A DNA stretch of 64,000 nt. It comes from Halichondria panicea. Lineage: Eukaryota; Porifera; Demospongiae; Suberitida; Halichondriidae. The notes beneath the pieces were generated by a model. The model saw nothing but the letters and a program-made list of their open reading frames with translations, made no database searches and was not told the DNA's origin. This document shows positions 21,591 through 32,834 of the stretch, one piece after another. The first letter of the stretch is position 1, and every line of letters starts with the position of its first letter. A program made the position numbers and the translations under genes. The stretch is taken from positions 5,526,071 to 5,590,070 of the forward strand of contig NC_087380.1 of the NCBI RefSeq assembly GCF_963675165.1. The letters run 5' to 3'.

Positions 21591-24500
21591 ATGGCTGACT
21601 TAGCGACTCTCAAGAGACGAAGAGGTACTGTAAAGGCTAGCCTTACTAGGCTCACCACGAAACTAGCTGAACTGGAAGACTCGGATCGGGACGCATCCTT
21701 CTCAACCTATGCCCAACAGTACGTTAAGAAGCTTGAAACACTTGATGCTAGCTTCAAAACTCATCACCTCGCTATTATGGACATTGAAAAGGAAGAGCAA
21801 CTTGGCGCAGAGCAAGAAGCTCTTGATCAACACGACGAAGATATCATGACCCTATCTGTGAGATTGCAAGTGTTATTGTCCTCTACTGCTACTTTGACTG
21901 TGACACCTCCTGAGACTCGCTACCTCCCAGACCGTGCCGTTCTTGAGCGTCGCTCAACACAACTGCAAGCAAGGCTCCTAGCCATCAGTGAAGACGTCTC
22001 TAGACTCTCGGGTGATCCCAGCGAACTCCATCTAGTTTTTCTTCATCAAGAACAACTATCCGACCTCAAGAAGGAACTGTCAGACCTCAGAAACGAAGTA
22101 CTGGTAATCACCACAGACACCTCAGATGTACTCTGGGTGGATACACAACGACAAGACAGAAGTATATTTGATGCATCTGTGAAAGTTAAGAAGCTGCTAC
22201 ACAGCCCACCCTCTGATCCAACTGAAACTCTCACACCAGAACCTCATGGTGTCAAGCTACCTAAGATCGATGTACCCACATTCGACGGCGATATGTTACA
22301 CTGGAAAACATTTTGGGAACAATTTGACATAGCGATCGACGGCCGTTCAGACATTTCCAACACGGAAAAACTGGTGTACTTACGTCACTCCCTCAAAGAT
22401 TGTACAGCTAAATCTGTAATAGAAGGATTGTCTCACACTGGTGATCAGTATGCTGAAGCTACTGCCTCCCTGAAGTCTCGCTATGACCGTCCTCGCATCA
22501 TCCACCAAGCCCATGTCAGAAAAATCTATGAAGTGGCTAATCTGAAGGAAGGCTCAGGAAAGGAACTAAGACAGCTGCATGACACTGTACAGCAGCATTT
22601 ACGAGCTTTGAAAGCGATGGGTCATGAACCCTCTGGTCCCTTTATCACCTCACTACTTGAGCTGAAGCTGGACAAAGAGACCATGTTCGAATGGCAAAGG
22701 GCCAGTCAAGATTCCTCTGACATACCCCACTACAGCAAGATCCTCAATTTCCTCGACCTGCGTGGTCAAGCCTCAGAAACATGCTCAACTGATGCCAAAA
22801 AACATCCTCGTTTTGACCAGAAGAAGTTCAACGCAAGGACAGTAACCTCCCATACTTCGAGTGCTACAGACGCAACTCCGAAATGTCCCCACTGCAAAAC
22901 CCAAAGGCATCCTGTATATGTCTGTCCTCAATTCAAGTCGCTTCCTCACGACAAGATGCTGGCTGTGGTCCACACAAACAGTCTGTGTCTCAACTGTCTT
23001 CGACCAGGTCACATTGTAAGAAATTGTGTCAGCAACAACCGTTGTAGAAAGTGCCAGAAATCTCACCACACTCTACTTCACAACGAAGCGAAGACTCCAC
23101 CTGATGGGGAAACTTCTGCATTCGCCGTAGCTCCTATGGTTTCAAGCAATGCCCAGCCTGTCTCCTCAGGGAAAGCCCTTCTGATGACTTGCCAAGTACT
23201 ACTTCACTCCCCCGATGGCTCGCAAGTCCGTGCCCGTGGTCTGATTGACTCTGGCTCCTCAACTTCATTTATCTCTGAGCACTTGGCACAATCTCTCTGT
23301 CTCCCTCGATCGACTCAGAATATCAGAATCTCAGGGATCGCTGGCATATCCCATGGCTCTCCCTTACACTCAATTGCAAGTTTCAAAATCTCTCCTGTCC
23401 TCTCACCTAAAGAGCAGCTACAAGTCTCAGCAATCGTTGTGCCACGTGTAACTTGCGATTTACCTATTCAACCTATCCATTTCGACTCAAAATGGAAGCA
23501 CCTCTCTAACCTCCAACTCGCAGATCCTGACTTTGGACAACCCAACAAGATCGATATACTTTTGGGAGTAGATGTCTACGCCGATGTAGTACTACAAGGC
23601 CGGCGGAGTGGACCTGTTGGGACTCCTGTGGCATTCGAGACAAAGTTTGGGTGGGTTCTCGCTGGAAGAGTAAACAAGCTCACGATCCCATCTGAAATTA
23701 CATCTCATCATGTGATAGCTATTTCAGGAGATGATATCCTACGCAAATTCTGGGAATTAGAAGAAGGTCCTAGGGATTGCTCCAACTTCTCTCCAGAAGA
23801 ACGTTTTGTCGTTCAGCACTATGCGAACACTCACACCAAAACAAACACTGGTCGGTTTGTAGTTCCCTTGCCAAAGAATCCTCAAGCGAAGCCACTTGGC
23901 GAGTCCAGGTCTTCAGCCATCCGTAGATTTCTCTCATTGGAGCGTTCACTGCACGCAAGAAATCAGTTTCAAGAGTTTGCCTCAGTAATGCAGGAATATG
24001 TGGATATGAACCATGCTGAGCTGGTCCCAGAAACAAACTTAAAGAAACCTAGTGAGAAGGTATTTTACTTGCCCATGCATGCCGTTCGCAAGGAAGACAG
24101 TACTACTACCAAGCTCCGAGTTGTATTTGATGCTTCTGCGAAGTCAAGCACTGGCGTCTCACTCAACGACACTCTACTAGTTGGACCGACCGTCCATCCT
24201 CCTCTCATTGATGTGCTACTCCGTTTCCGGACTCACCGTGTTGCCTTGACCACGGATGTTAGTAAAATGTATCGGGCCATTGATCTAACCATGGATGACA
24301 GAGATATGCACAGATTTGTATGGAGAAACGATCCAAACGACCCCCTTTGTGACTACAGGATGACTCGAGTCACATTTGGTGTTTCAGCCTCCTCTTTTGC
24401 AGCCAACATGTCGGTAAAACAAAATGCCATTGACCACGCGACAAACTACCCACTGGCCGCAAATGCTGTAAACTACTCATTCTACGTCGACGATGGGTTG

Positions 24501-27068
24501 ACTGGAGCAGACTCCGTCTCTGAAGCTATAGAGTTACAGCGGCAACTTCAAGACCTTTTTTCCCTGGGAGGGTTCCTCCTTCGGAAGTGGACTTCCAGTG
24601 AACCATGCGTCATCAAAGACTTGCCCGCTGAATTAAAAGATTCCAAATCGACACAGACTATGCCTTCATCTGAAGAATATACCAAAACTCTTGGAATCCA
24701 GTGGAACGCTCACAAAGATCACTTCAAGTTGGCTATTGCTAGTCCACCCCCACTTGAAAGCATAACCAAACGTGGACTACTCTCTGACGTCGCTAAGACA
24801 TTTGATGTCCTAGGATGGTTCTCACCGTCGACTATCAAAGTCAAAATCCTAATGCAACTACTATGGGAGTGTAAGATTGACTGGGATGATCCTGTCCCTT
24901 CTGACATCCAAGATGCGTGGATCCAATGGAGAAAAGAATTACCACTCCTGTCTCAAAAACACGTTCCTCGTTGCTACTTTGACAAGAAATCTCAACCTCA
25001 CTGTCTACAGCTACACGGTTTCTCAGATGCTTCGGAAGTCGCATATGCAGCGGTTGTATACCTACGCATTACGGACAAGTCTGAGAATGCTCAAATCTCT
25101 TTGGTAATGTCAAAGACAAAGGTTGCTCCAATCAAGCGGTTGACAATCCCTCGTCTGGAACTATGCGGAGCACAGTTGCTCGCCCAGCTGATACACCACG
25201 TCAGACAAGTGCTCGAAATTCCCCTTTCTCATGTTTTTGCTTGGACAGACAGCACTATTGTCCTCAACTGGCTAGATGGATCCCCCAAAAGATTCAAGAC
25301 CTATGTAGGCAACCGTGTCTCGACCATAGTTGATCTCATTCCACCTGACAAGTGGAGACACGTAGCTGGAACAGAGAACCCTGCTGATTGCGCTTCAAGA
25401 GGTCTCTACCCCTCTGAGCTTCTGAATCACTCTTTATGGTGGGACGGTCCGATCTGGCTCAAGGAATCTTCTAGCAGTTGGCCTGAGAAGTTCCCTCTAC
25501 CTTCAAACAAGAAAGAAATTGAAGAGAGTGAAGTGGCGCTATCTGCACTCACCCTAATTCCTACCCCAATCATACCCGTTGACAGATTCTCTGGATATAG
25601 CCACTTGAAACGCATTACTGAATGGATGATTCGTTTCGTAACAAATTTTCAAACAAAAAATCATGCTGAACGAAGCAAGGGAAATCTCTCAATTAGTGAA
25701 CTGCAAGCAGCTGAGAATTACTGGGTCAAGCTCATTCAGACTACTCACTTTGGAGCTGATATTGTATCTCTTCAAAGAAAACATGCTCTCTCTGCCTCCA
25801 GTCCACTCTTGCCTCTACAACCATTCATTGATTCTTCAAACATCCTTCGCGTTGGCGGTAGGAGGCAGCTCTCACAGACGTCCTACCAGTCTCAGCACCA
25901 AACCATACTGCATGGGAAGCATCTCCTTACTCATATGATTATACGCGATGAGCATCTACGCCTGTTACATGCTGGTCCAACACTTCTCGAAGCTTCTCTA
26001 TCTCGGCGCTACCATATAGTTGGTGGACGAAAGTTGATTCGATCCATTGCTCGAAAATGTCTTACCTGCCGTAGATATACAGCAAGACCCAAGCCACAAA
26101 TGCTTGGACAACTCCCTGTTGAGAGAATCACGCCAGGTTCAGTGTTTGACAACGTTGGTGTAGACTACGCTGGTCCAGTCTTAATCAAGTACGGCTACGT
26201 ACGCAAACCGAAGTTAGTGAAGGCTTACATATGCGTGTTTGTCTCCCTCTCCGTGAAGGCAGTCCACCTGGAGTTGGTGACTGACCTAACATCTGAGGCA
26301 TTCATTGCTTGTTTCAAACGCTTCATTGCTCGGCGTGGCCTCCCCTCACTTGTATGGAGCGACAATGGCACAAACTTTATCGGAGCTGCCAGAGAGATCA
26401 AGGAACTCTACCAATTCCTCCAGACCCAATCCACTCAAGACGAAGTCAATCACTACCTTTCTGACAAAGGAGTGACATGGAAATTCATCCCCCAACGTGC
26501 ACCTCACTTCGGTGGAATCTGGGAAGCCGCCGTCAAATCAACAAAGACCCACTTAAGACGAGTTTTAGGTGAAGTGAAACTAACTTATGAAGAGCTGTCT
26601 ACTCTGTTAGCCCAGATTGAGTCCTGTCTCAAAAGCCGACCTCTTGCTTCCCTCGTGAATGACGATGATGGTATAGAAGCACTCACTCCTGGTCACTTCA
26701 TTATCGGCAAACCTCTCACTGCTCTGCCAGAAACGACCCCCTCAAGCCGATCAATTTCTCTCCTAAAGCGTTGGCAACTTTGCAAATCACTGTTACGGCA
26801 TTTTTGGAACCGATGGTCCTCAGAGTATGTTACTCAAATTGGACGATTTACGAAATGGCGTCACCCCACCAGAAACATAGAAACTGGCGATTTGGTTCTC
26901 ATCCATGAGAATTCACCCATACCCACTAAATGGCCACTAGCCAGAGTCGTCAAAGTACACCCTGGAAAAGATAATTTGGTACGCGTAGCCACTGTTAGAA
27001 CTGCTACCGGAACATATACTCGCCCTGTGACGAAGCTAGCATTGCTTCTACCGAACGATGAACAATGA
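21591..27068 (+). CDS. BEL/Pao gag-pol polyprotein, 1825 aa
   Basis: A single ATG-to-stop frame encodes all retrotransposition functions. In order: a coiled-coil-like N-terminus (1-200); a DUF1759-like gag region (~220-380, IDVPTFDGD...); Cys/His knuckles (~430-500, CPHC and CLNCLRPGHIVRNC); a retropepsin-like aspartic protease with IDSGSSTSFIS (~552); reverse transcriptase with YVDD at ~965 (~825-1010); a Pao-type RNase H region (FSDASEVAYAAVVY ~1144, WTDSTIVLNWL); an integrase HHCC zinc finger (~1454-1497); an integrase core with VDYAGP (~1524), WSDNGTNF (~1590) and GIWEA (~1643), D-to-E gap ~53 residues; and a DUF5641-like tail (KWPLARV). All key motifs are present and there is no frameshift. 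Gag and pol share one frame, so Gag must come from processing or another mechanism. Confidence 0.95.
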   Translation: MADLATLKRRRGTVKASLTRLTTKLAELEDSDRDASFSTYAQQYVKKLETLDASFKTHHLAIMDIEKEEQLGAEQEALDQHDEDIMTLSVRLQVLLSSTATLTVTPPETRYLPDRAVLERRSTQLQARLLAISEDVSRLSGDPSELHLVFLHQEQLSDLKKELSDLRNEVLVITTDTSDVLWVDTQRQDRSIFDASVKVKKLLHSPPSDPTETLTPEPHGVKLPKIDVPTFDGDMLHWKTFWEQFDIAIDGRSDISNTEKLVYLRHSLKDCTAKSVIEGLSHTGDQYAEATASLKSRYDRPRIIHQAHVRKIYEVANLKEGSGKELRQLHDTVQQHLRALKAMGHEPSGPFITSLLELKLDKETMFEWQRASQDSSDIPHYSKILNFLDLRGQASETCSTDAKKHPRFDQKKFNARTVTSHTSSATDATPKCPHCKTQRHPVYVCPQFKSLPHDKMLAVVHTNSLCLNCLRPGHIVRNCVSNNRCRKCQKSHHTLLHNEAKTPPDGETSAFAVAPMVSSNAQPVSSGKALLMTCQVLLHSPDGSQVRARGLIDSGSSTSFISEHLAQSLCLPRSTQNIRISGIAGISHGSPLHSIASFKISPVLSPKEQLQVSAIVVPRVTCDLPIQPIHFDSKWKHLSNLQLADPDFGQPNKIDILLGVDVYADVVLQGRRSGPVGTPVAFETKFGWVLAGRVNKLTIPSEITSHHVIAISGDDILRKFWELEEGPRDCSNFSPEERFVVQHYANTHTKTNTGRFVVPLPKNPQAKPLGESRSSAIRRFLSLERSLHARNQFQEFASVMQEYVDMNHAELVPETNLKKPSEKVFYLPMHAVRKEDSTTTKLRVVFDASAKSSTGVSLNDTLLVGPTVHPPLIDVLLRFRTHRVALTTDVSKMYRAIDLTMDDRDMHRFVWRNDPNDPLCDYRMTRVTFGVSASSFAANMSVKQNAIDHATNYPLAANAVNYSFYVDDGLTGADSVSEAIELQRQLQDLFSLGGFLLRKWTSSEPCVIKDLPAELKDSKSTQTMPSSEEYTKTLGIQWNAHKDHFKLAIASPPPLESITKRGLLSDVAKTFDVLGWFSPSTIKVKILMQLLWECKIDWDDPVPSDIQDAWIQWRKELPLLSQKHVPRCYFDKKSQPHCLQLHGFSDASEVAYAAVVYLRITDKSENAQISLVMSKTKVAPIKRLTIPRLELCGAQLLAQLIHHVRQVLEIPLSHVFAWTDSTIVLNWLDGSPKRFKTYVGNRVSTIVDLIPPDKWRHVAGTENPADCASRGLYPSELLNHSLWWDGPIWLKESSSSWPEKFPLPSNKKEIEESEVALSALTLIPTPIIPVDRFSGYSHLKRITEWMIRFVTNFQTKNHAERSKGNLSISELQAAENYWVKLIQTTHFGADIVSLQRKHALSASSPLLPLQPFIDSSNILRVGGRRQLSQTSYQSQHQTILHGKHLLTHMIIRDEHLRLLHAGPTLLEASLSRRYHIVGGRKLIRSIARKCLTCRRYTARPKPQMLGQLPVERITPGSVFDNVGVDYAGPVLIKYGYVRKPKLVKAYICVFVSLSVKAVHLELVTDLTSEAFIACFKRFIARRGLPSLVWSDNGTNFIGAAREIKELYQFLQTQSTQDEVNHYLSDKGVTWKFIPQRAPHFGGIWEAAVKSTKTHLRRVLGEVKLTYEELSTLLAQIESCLKSRPLASLVNDDDGIEALTPGHFIIGKPLTALPETTPSSRSISLLKRWQLCKSLLRHFWNRWSSEYVTQIGRFTKWRHPTRNIETGDLVLIHENSPIPTKWPLARVVKVHPGKDNLVRVATVRTATGTYTRPVTKLALLLPNDEQ

Positions 27069-27118
27069 CTGATGCACACCATTTAATTTGTAAGACCACT
27101 TGGTCTTGGCCGGCGGTA

Positions 27119-27497
27119 TGTTGGTGCATACATGTTATACCTTATTACGTAATATTTACTACAATTCAAACCATAATTTGCTGCTGTTAAGTTGTACTTT
27201 TGGACTCTAGTATTAGCCTCACTATTGTTTAACATTTCCTCTCTTTGTTCATGTGAGCCCCACCCAGGGCCTCCATCACTGTACTTTGTGCTCCTGCAGC
27301 CATTTTGTACTCACTTTGCTCTCTATCTAAGAATTGTTGGCACAGCAATAGTGAAGTCAATTTGCATGAATGCTTGCTATAGTTTAGTTACAGTATTTCA
27401 ATTGCATATAGCGGAATAGAACCTGTTTCTATTTAGATCTAGCCTGTCTAGTATCACTTATCTAACTATTTGTCTATACCGAGAAAGGGCTCAAACA
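27119..27497 (+). repeat. 3' LTR of BEL/Pao
   Basis: 379 bp, preceded by 'tggccggcggta', which is only a weak purine-rich priming site, and followed by the second CTTAC copy. Confidence 0.95.
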
Positions 27498-28028
27498 CTT
27501 ACAGTGTTGAGCAAACATGCAAGTGTTGGATGTGTGGGTGGATGATTGTGAATTCAGTTATTCGGGTTCATTTTTACCCAACTTGTATTTTGATTCTAAA
27601 ATCATTATCAACAGTAGGCCACTCGGCTGTACATGTTCATGGCGTTGTAACGGATTGGAGTTATGCACTCGCCGAATTTCTTGTTTCTTCGCTTTTTCGC
27701 GCTTTTCTTTTCCTGGCAATCCTAGCAACGTTCACATTGCAAATGTTTTTTAGTTTTGATTCCCTTTCTTTTTTCATTACAGTAGTACATTGATGATAAG
27801 ATAAATGTGACGTTGATTAATTTGTCATTGTAATCTTGTTGAAGATATTAAATATATAAGTGGTCGTTGGACAGAAGTATTATTATACTCCTCAATAGTC
27901 TCGATCCCAGGCCACACTTCACTCAGGGAATTGAGGCTCCTTCACCGGCCTTCTTTTCAAAGTGAAATACCTAAGAGGAACATCAAGAAGCAAGAGAAGT
28001 TCAAGAAGAGAAGACAGGACTGGAATAA

Positions 28029-29090
28029 CATATCAAAACATTGCAATGTGAAATGTCAAATTAAAATTGTTACCGCCCACTCAATAATTGTGACGTTTTT
28101 GTGTCATAACTTGTCATATTTGTCATTTCCTCTTCATAATAAATAATAAAAGTACTGTAGTGTAATTAGCAAACAAGGTAGCATAGATTCAAGTTAGCAT
28201 CTGTACCTTTCTTCTGCAGACCAGATTATACTTTAATCTTGGTTCCTAACTCAAAATACAATGAAAAAGATAATAAACTAAGTCTGTAATCAGTTATCAG
28301 TGTCACTGTTCGGACTTTCATCCAGTCCATCAAGTCTATCAGCTATTCTCTCCATTCATAATTACTCTACTCATCATCATATCCAATATGTGTATGTTAA
28401 CTATCTCTGATGGATCGTCAGTATCGGTAAATCCCACCAGGAGAGAGTTTTTCAGGGGCTTTCTTCAGTTCCTGGGCACTGTCTTTGCTTTGCCTTGCTT
28501 GTCTTGGAAACTTGACATCAGCTCTATGTTACAGTAGTATACCTTGGCTGTTACTTGGGCTGATCTGTCATCCTCAGTAGGTATACAGTAGTCTAGCTGG
28601 CACAATAAACTTTTGCTAGCTCTACTTACATGCACTTATGCAAAATTAACGCTGCTTAACACTAACAGGAAACTAGGCAACCCACATTCATATGAATCCT
28701 TAGGAATTACTTGTGCTGCCTAGCACCGAACTAAAGATAAATACCCTTCCCACAAAAATTTATGATGTAAAGTATGGGACAGTCCCTTTCCAGTCACTGC
28801 AATTCAATGGTAAAACTGTCATCACTGTTATATTTCAAACCTGAAAAACACTGTATGCAGCTCATGTAGAAACTGCATGTGAGGTATCATTGGAAAGAGT
28901 AATAGCTAGATTATACAATAGAGAGCAAACTAAAATTATGTCTAGGTAAAATTCCTTCTTTTTTAGTGTTTGAAGTACAAATTGTGTGTTTTTGTCTCAC
29001 TTTTTACTGCATTTGTATACTTGTAGATTAAATGTTTGATGACAACTTTTACATATTTTTTACATTCATTTGACAAAATGTTTTGATATG
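28029..29090. mobile_element. 1062 bp TIR element, CATATCAAAACATT ends
   Basis: The left end CATATCAAAACATTGC and the right end 'aatgttttgatatg' are 14-bp perfect inverted repeats. The other three units read through this point ('ggaataaacattattcag'), proving insertion. The target duplication is at most 1-2 A residues and cannot be fixed. There is no gene inside. Superfamily not assigned. Confidence 0.75.
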
Positions 29091-31015
29091 AACATTATTC
29101 AGTATTTTTATTCAGTCATATGATGGCAGCCATGTTTATACTGTAGATGTACTTCCAAGTGCAAAAGCATGGAGGCCTATGGTAGATCCAGTCAGTGCAT
29201 GCGTCTAGCATAAATAGCATACCTGAAGTGAGAGAATGGAGAGCTGAGCTGAAGAAAGAAGGTTTTGTGCTTATCGATGTCACAGCCACGCCCACCTCAT
29301 AAGTTGCCATGTGCGTTGCTGTGGCAGTCATTTAAAGATGGCGGAATTGCGTAGGTAAGAAAATTGGAGCCTGAGAGGTCATCTGCCTCTTGGAAGCGAA
29401 CGCAATTCTGAGAAAAACGCCCATGGTCCGGGTTCTAGTCGACTAGAGGCTGTATCTAGAATCTTCTGAACATGTCTGTACAAGGAGGAAATGCTTTCCA
29501 AGAATGTTACTTACTTACTTACTTACTTACTAACTTACTAACTTACTTAGTCAGTCAGACGAAACGCGGTGAAATATGAAAATAGTGCAATTTTTCAAAT
29601 ATCAATAGTAATGCATGAGAATATTCATTGACTATAATTTCACACATTTAGACAGATAAAAGGCTAACTAAGCTATCTGTCAACTCAGTTTCTTGCTGTG
29701 GCCCTTCCCTGCAGAAATAGAGCAGTCTAAACACGAGTCAAAATTTGTGCAATAATTGAAAACACACACAACTGCACTGTCAATCCTATGTACAACCTAC
29801 TGGTTGTACTAATCAAAACTAAAAAACATTTGCAATGTGAACGTTGCTAGGATTGCCAGGAAAAGAAAAGCGCGAAAAAGCGAAGAAACAAGAAATTCGG
29901 CGAGTGCATAACTCCAATCCGTTACAACGTCATTCGCATGTACTGTTTCAAGCAATATTTTTTTGTGCTTTTCCTGGCCAATCCTTCAGTAATTTTCATT
30001 GTTATAAGCAAGCTATATAATGTGTTTGTGATGTTTTCCCTTACAGTGTTGAGCAAACATGCAAGTGTTGGATGTGTAGGTGGATGATTGTGAATTCTTA
30101 GTTCTCGGTTCATTTTTACCCAACCTGTATTTCAACAGTAGGCCACTCGGCTGTACATGTTCATGACGTTGTAACGGATTGGAGTTATGCACTCGCCGAA
30201 TTTCTTGTTTCTTTGCTTTTTTGCGCTTTTCTTTTCCTGGCAATCCTAGCAACGTTCACATTGCAAATGTTTTTTAGTTTTGATTCCCTTTCTTTTTTCA
30301 TTACAGTAGTAAATGTGACGTTGATTAATTTGTCACCGTCCTGTAATCTTGTTGAAGATATTAAATATATAAGTGGTCGTTGGACAGAAGTATATTATAC
30401 TCCTCAATAGTCTCGATCCCAGGCCGCACTTCACTCAGGGAATTGAGGCTCCTTCACCGGCCTTCTTTCTCAATAATAAAAGTGAAATACCTAAGAGGAA
30501 CATCAAGAAGCAAGAGAAGTTCAAGAAGAGAAGACAGGACTGGAATAAACATTATTATTTTATTCAGTCATTGATAAATATAATGACAGCCATGTTTATA
30601 CTGTAGATGTACTTCCAAGTGCAAAAGCATGGAGGCCTATGGTAGATCCAGTCAATGCATATGTCCAGCATAAATAGCATACGTACCTAAAGTGAGAGAA
30701 TGGAGAGCTGAGCTGAAGAAAGGAGGTTTTGTGTTTATCGATGTCACAGCCACGCCCACCTCATAAGTTGCCATGTGCGTTGCTGTGGCAGTCATTTAAA
30801 GATGGCGGAATTGCGTAGGTAAGAAAAGTGGAGCCTGAGAGGTCATATGCCTCTTGGAAGCGAACGCAATTCTGAGAAAAACGCCCATGGTCCGGGTTCT
30901 AGTCGACTAGAGGCTGTATCTAGAATCTTCTGAACATGTCTGTACAAGGAGGAAATGCTTTCCAAGAAAGTTACTTACTTACTTACTTACTTACTAACTT
31001 ACTTACTTAGTCAGT

Positions 31016-32834
31016 CCATAGATGTAGGAGAGAGGGATTGGAAACGGAAGTAGATTTCAATGTACTTCACATAATTGACCTCGATAAACATCCTTGCCTC
31101 GCTTAATGAGGGCTAATTTATTCCCCAGTAACCTCGCGGGTAACTGAGATTATTGCAAATCTTGGATTTTATGAGTTGTCACTAGTATTCTGTCAAGTTT
31201 TCCAGTATCCAGTGCAACTGTGCTTTATATAGATAGTGAATAACCATTATTCAAGCTCTATTTACCGTTGCAACTATCTTCTTCATTGAATTTAGGTAAG
31301 TTTAATCTTGTATTGTACACATTTATCCCTTTTTCTCTGAAATGATTAATGTTTAGGTCATATACTTCAATATGCTTGTTGGTAAATCATGTGGTATCAC
31401 CCCAAGCCAAAGAAAATTAGTCATACATCAGCTGGTAGAATTTAGTGCTAGAAAAAAGTTGAATTAAAGAGCACCACTAAAGATCCCTTTTTTGGGAATA
31501 TGCTAAGCGTTACAGAAATTTTAATTTTAGGCATACATTCCCTTATGATTGGTGATCACCCCAAGAGCATTAGTTTTGGATCAGGTGGATGTATAGCTTT
31601 TGTGTGCATGAATTTGTAGTCACCTATTTTTACCTCACAATTGTTATTGGCCCGGTAGTAGATTGTGGTGAAGGGCCTGTATTTAACTACTACAAATGCT
31701 GTTTCATCTATATTTTATATAGCAATACCTCGCAAGCCAAAACTTACTGAGTACGCTGAAGAAAAGAAGACAGAAGAATACCGAAGAATACCCCTCCTCT
31801 CTACACCCCTACACGTCACCGCCCTCGTAAATGTTATTGGCTGTTCCGGCTATATATACACTCTTGTATGCCTCACCAGCTTCTCTCCATCTAAGACTGT
31901 CTGATTAGAGTGCTAAACTAAGGCCACTCCAAGTGATACTCTGGTTTCTGGTCCACCGCCCGCATCAGATTTTATTCTTGGATTTCTATCTCATTATTGG
32001 ATTTCTATCTCATTATTTCTACTACGCATGCGCAGAATGGTCATGTGGTACAAAATAGTGTGATAATGATATTCATTTGCAAAATAATGAGATTCATAAG
32101 GTGAAATTGATAATGACATAATGAGAAAAGCCGCCCGCCCGCATGCAATTAGAAAAACTTCAGGACCAGAAACCAGAGTGTCACTTGGAGTGGCCTAATC
32201 ATAATTATAGCTGTAATAATCATTTTTATCGTGTAAGTTTTTGTTAATGTTGTTCGGTTTGATCCCACTCGTTTTACACTTAGAAAGCAACTGGCAGTGC
32301 TGTGGAGTGTTTTGCTGTCTCCAAGTGTATGTAATTATACTTAATGAATTGGAAATTGAAATGTATACACGCTCACCAGCCTAGTATATATAGAAACTTC
32401 GTACAACTGATTCATCAAAAGTGAAAACAATTAAGAAAGTTACATGGTGTATTATGTATCTTGTCGTGTGAATGATCATGGTTATTGCCTCAAACTAGTG
32501 GACTTCTTGATGGTTTTCTTTTTCATTTAATTTTAAGTTGGCAGCAAAAGAGAAGCCTCTGACAGTCACAAATACATTCACAATTTCAGGGAACTAAGCA
32601 TCCTCTGATGATTTTATATCTACTGTGAAACAAGTATCCAATACCACTATAGCTCTGCACATTCTCCTTACTATTACCATGTACCAATGCACTGTTGATT
32701 GTGTCTCTTTCCCTCTTCTTTCACCGCACAATGAGTTTTCCTCATTTGAGGCAAGAAAAGAAGACAAGAAAGCGAGGCGCGGATGTTTTCCGAGGCCCAC
32801 TTCCGTTTCCAATCCCTCTCTCCTACATCTATGG
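31016..32834. mobile_element. CCATAGAT-family TIR element (1819 bp), TSD TCAGT
   Basis: CCATAGATGTAGGAGAGAGG on the left is mirrored by 'cctctctcctacatctatgg'. The arms run to 'attggaaacggaagt'. TCAGT flanks it (31011-31015, 32835-32839) at exactly the same unit position as the unit 1 insertion. The interior contains a Harbinger-like MITE and no recognised transposase. Confidence 0.8.
31922..32195. mobile_element. PIF/Harbinger-like MITE, TSD TAA
   Basis: GGCCACTCCAAGTGATAC is mirrored by 'gtgtcacttggagtggcc', with 'ggtttctggtcc' / 'ggaccagaaacc' inside. TAA flanks at 31919-31921 and 32196-32198. Related to the 12421-12700 element. Confidence 0.7.

Larger units (their letters stand above)
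20804..27497 (+). mobile_element. Complete BEL/Pao LTR retrotransposon, TSD CTTAC
   Basis: Two 379-bp LTRs (20804-21182, 27119-27497) start TGTTGG and end AAACA. They agree everywhere I compared them, including the same 75-codon open frame. CTTAC is duplicated at 20799-20803 and 27498-27502; the empty site 'cccttacagtgttgag' is present in other units. One intact gag-pol frame lies between. Matching LTRs and an unbroken frame point to a recent, possibly still active copy. Confidence 0.95.
20573..29812 (+). repeat. Array unit 3, interrupted by BEL/Pao and a 1.06 kb TIR element
   Basis: ~1479 bp of unit sequence holding two insertions: BEL/Pao at 20804-27497 in the foldback loop, and a TIR element at 28029-29090 in the spacer. 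Its TCAGT site near 29550 is empty and gives the reference sequence for that target. Confidence 0.7.
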
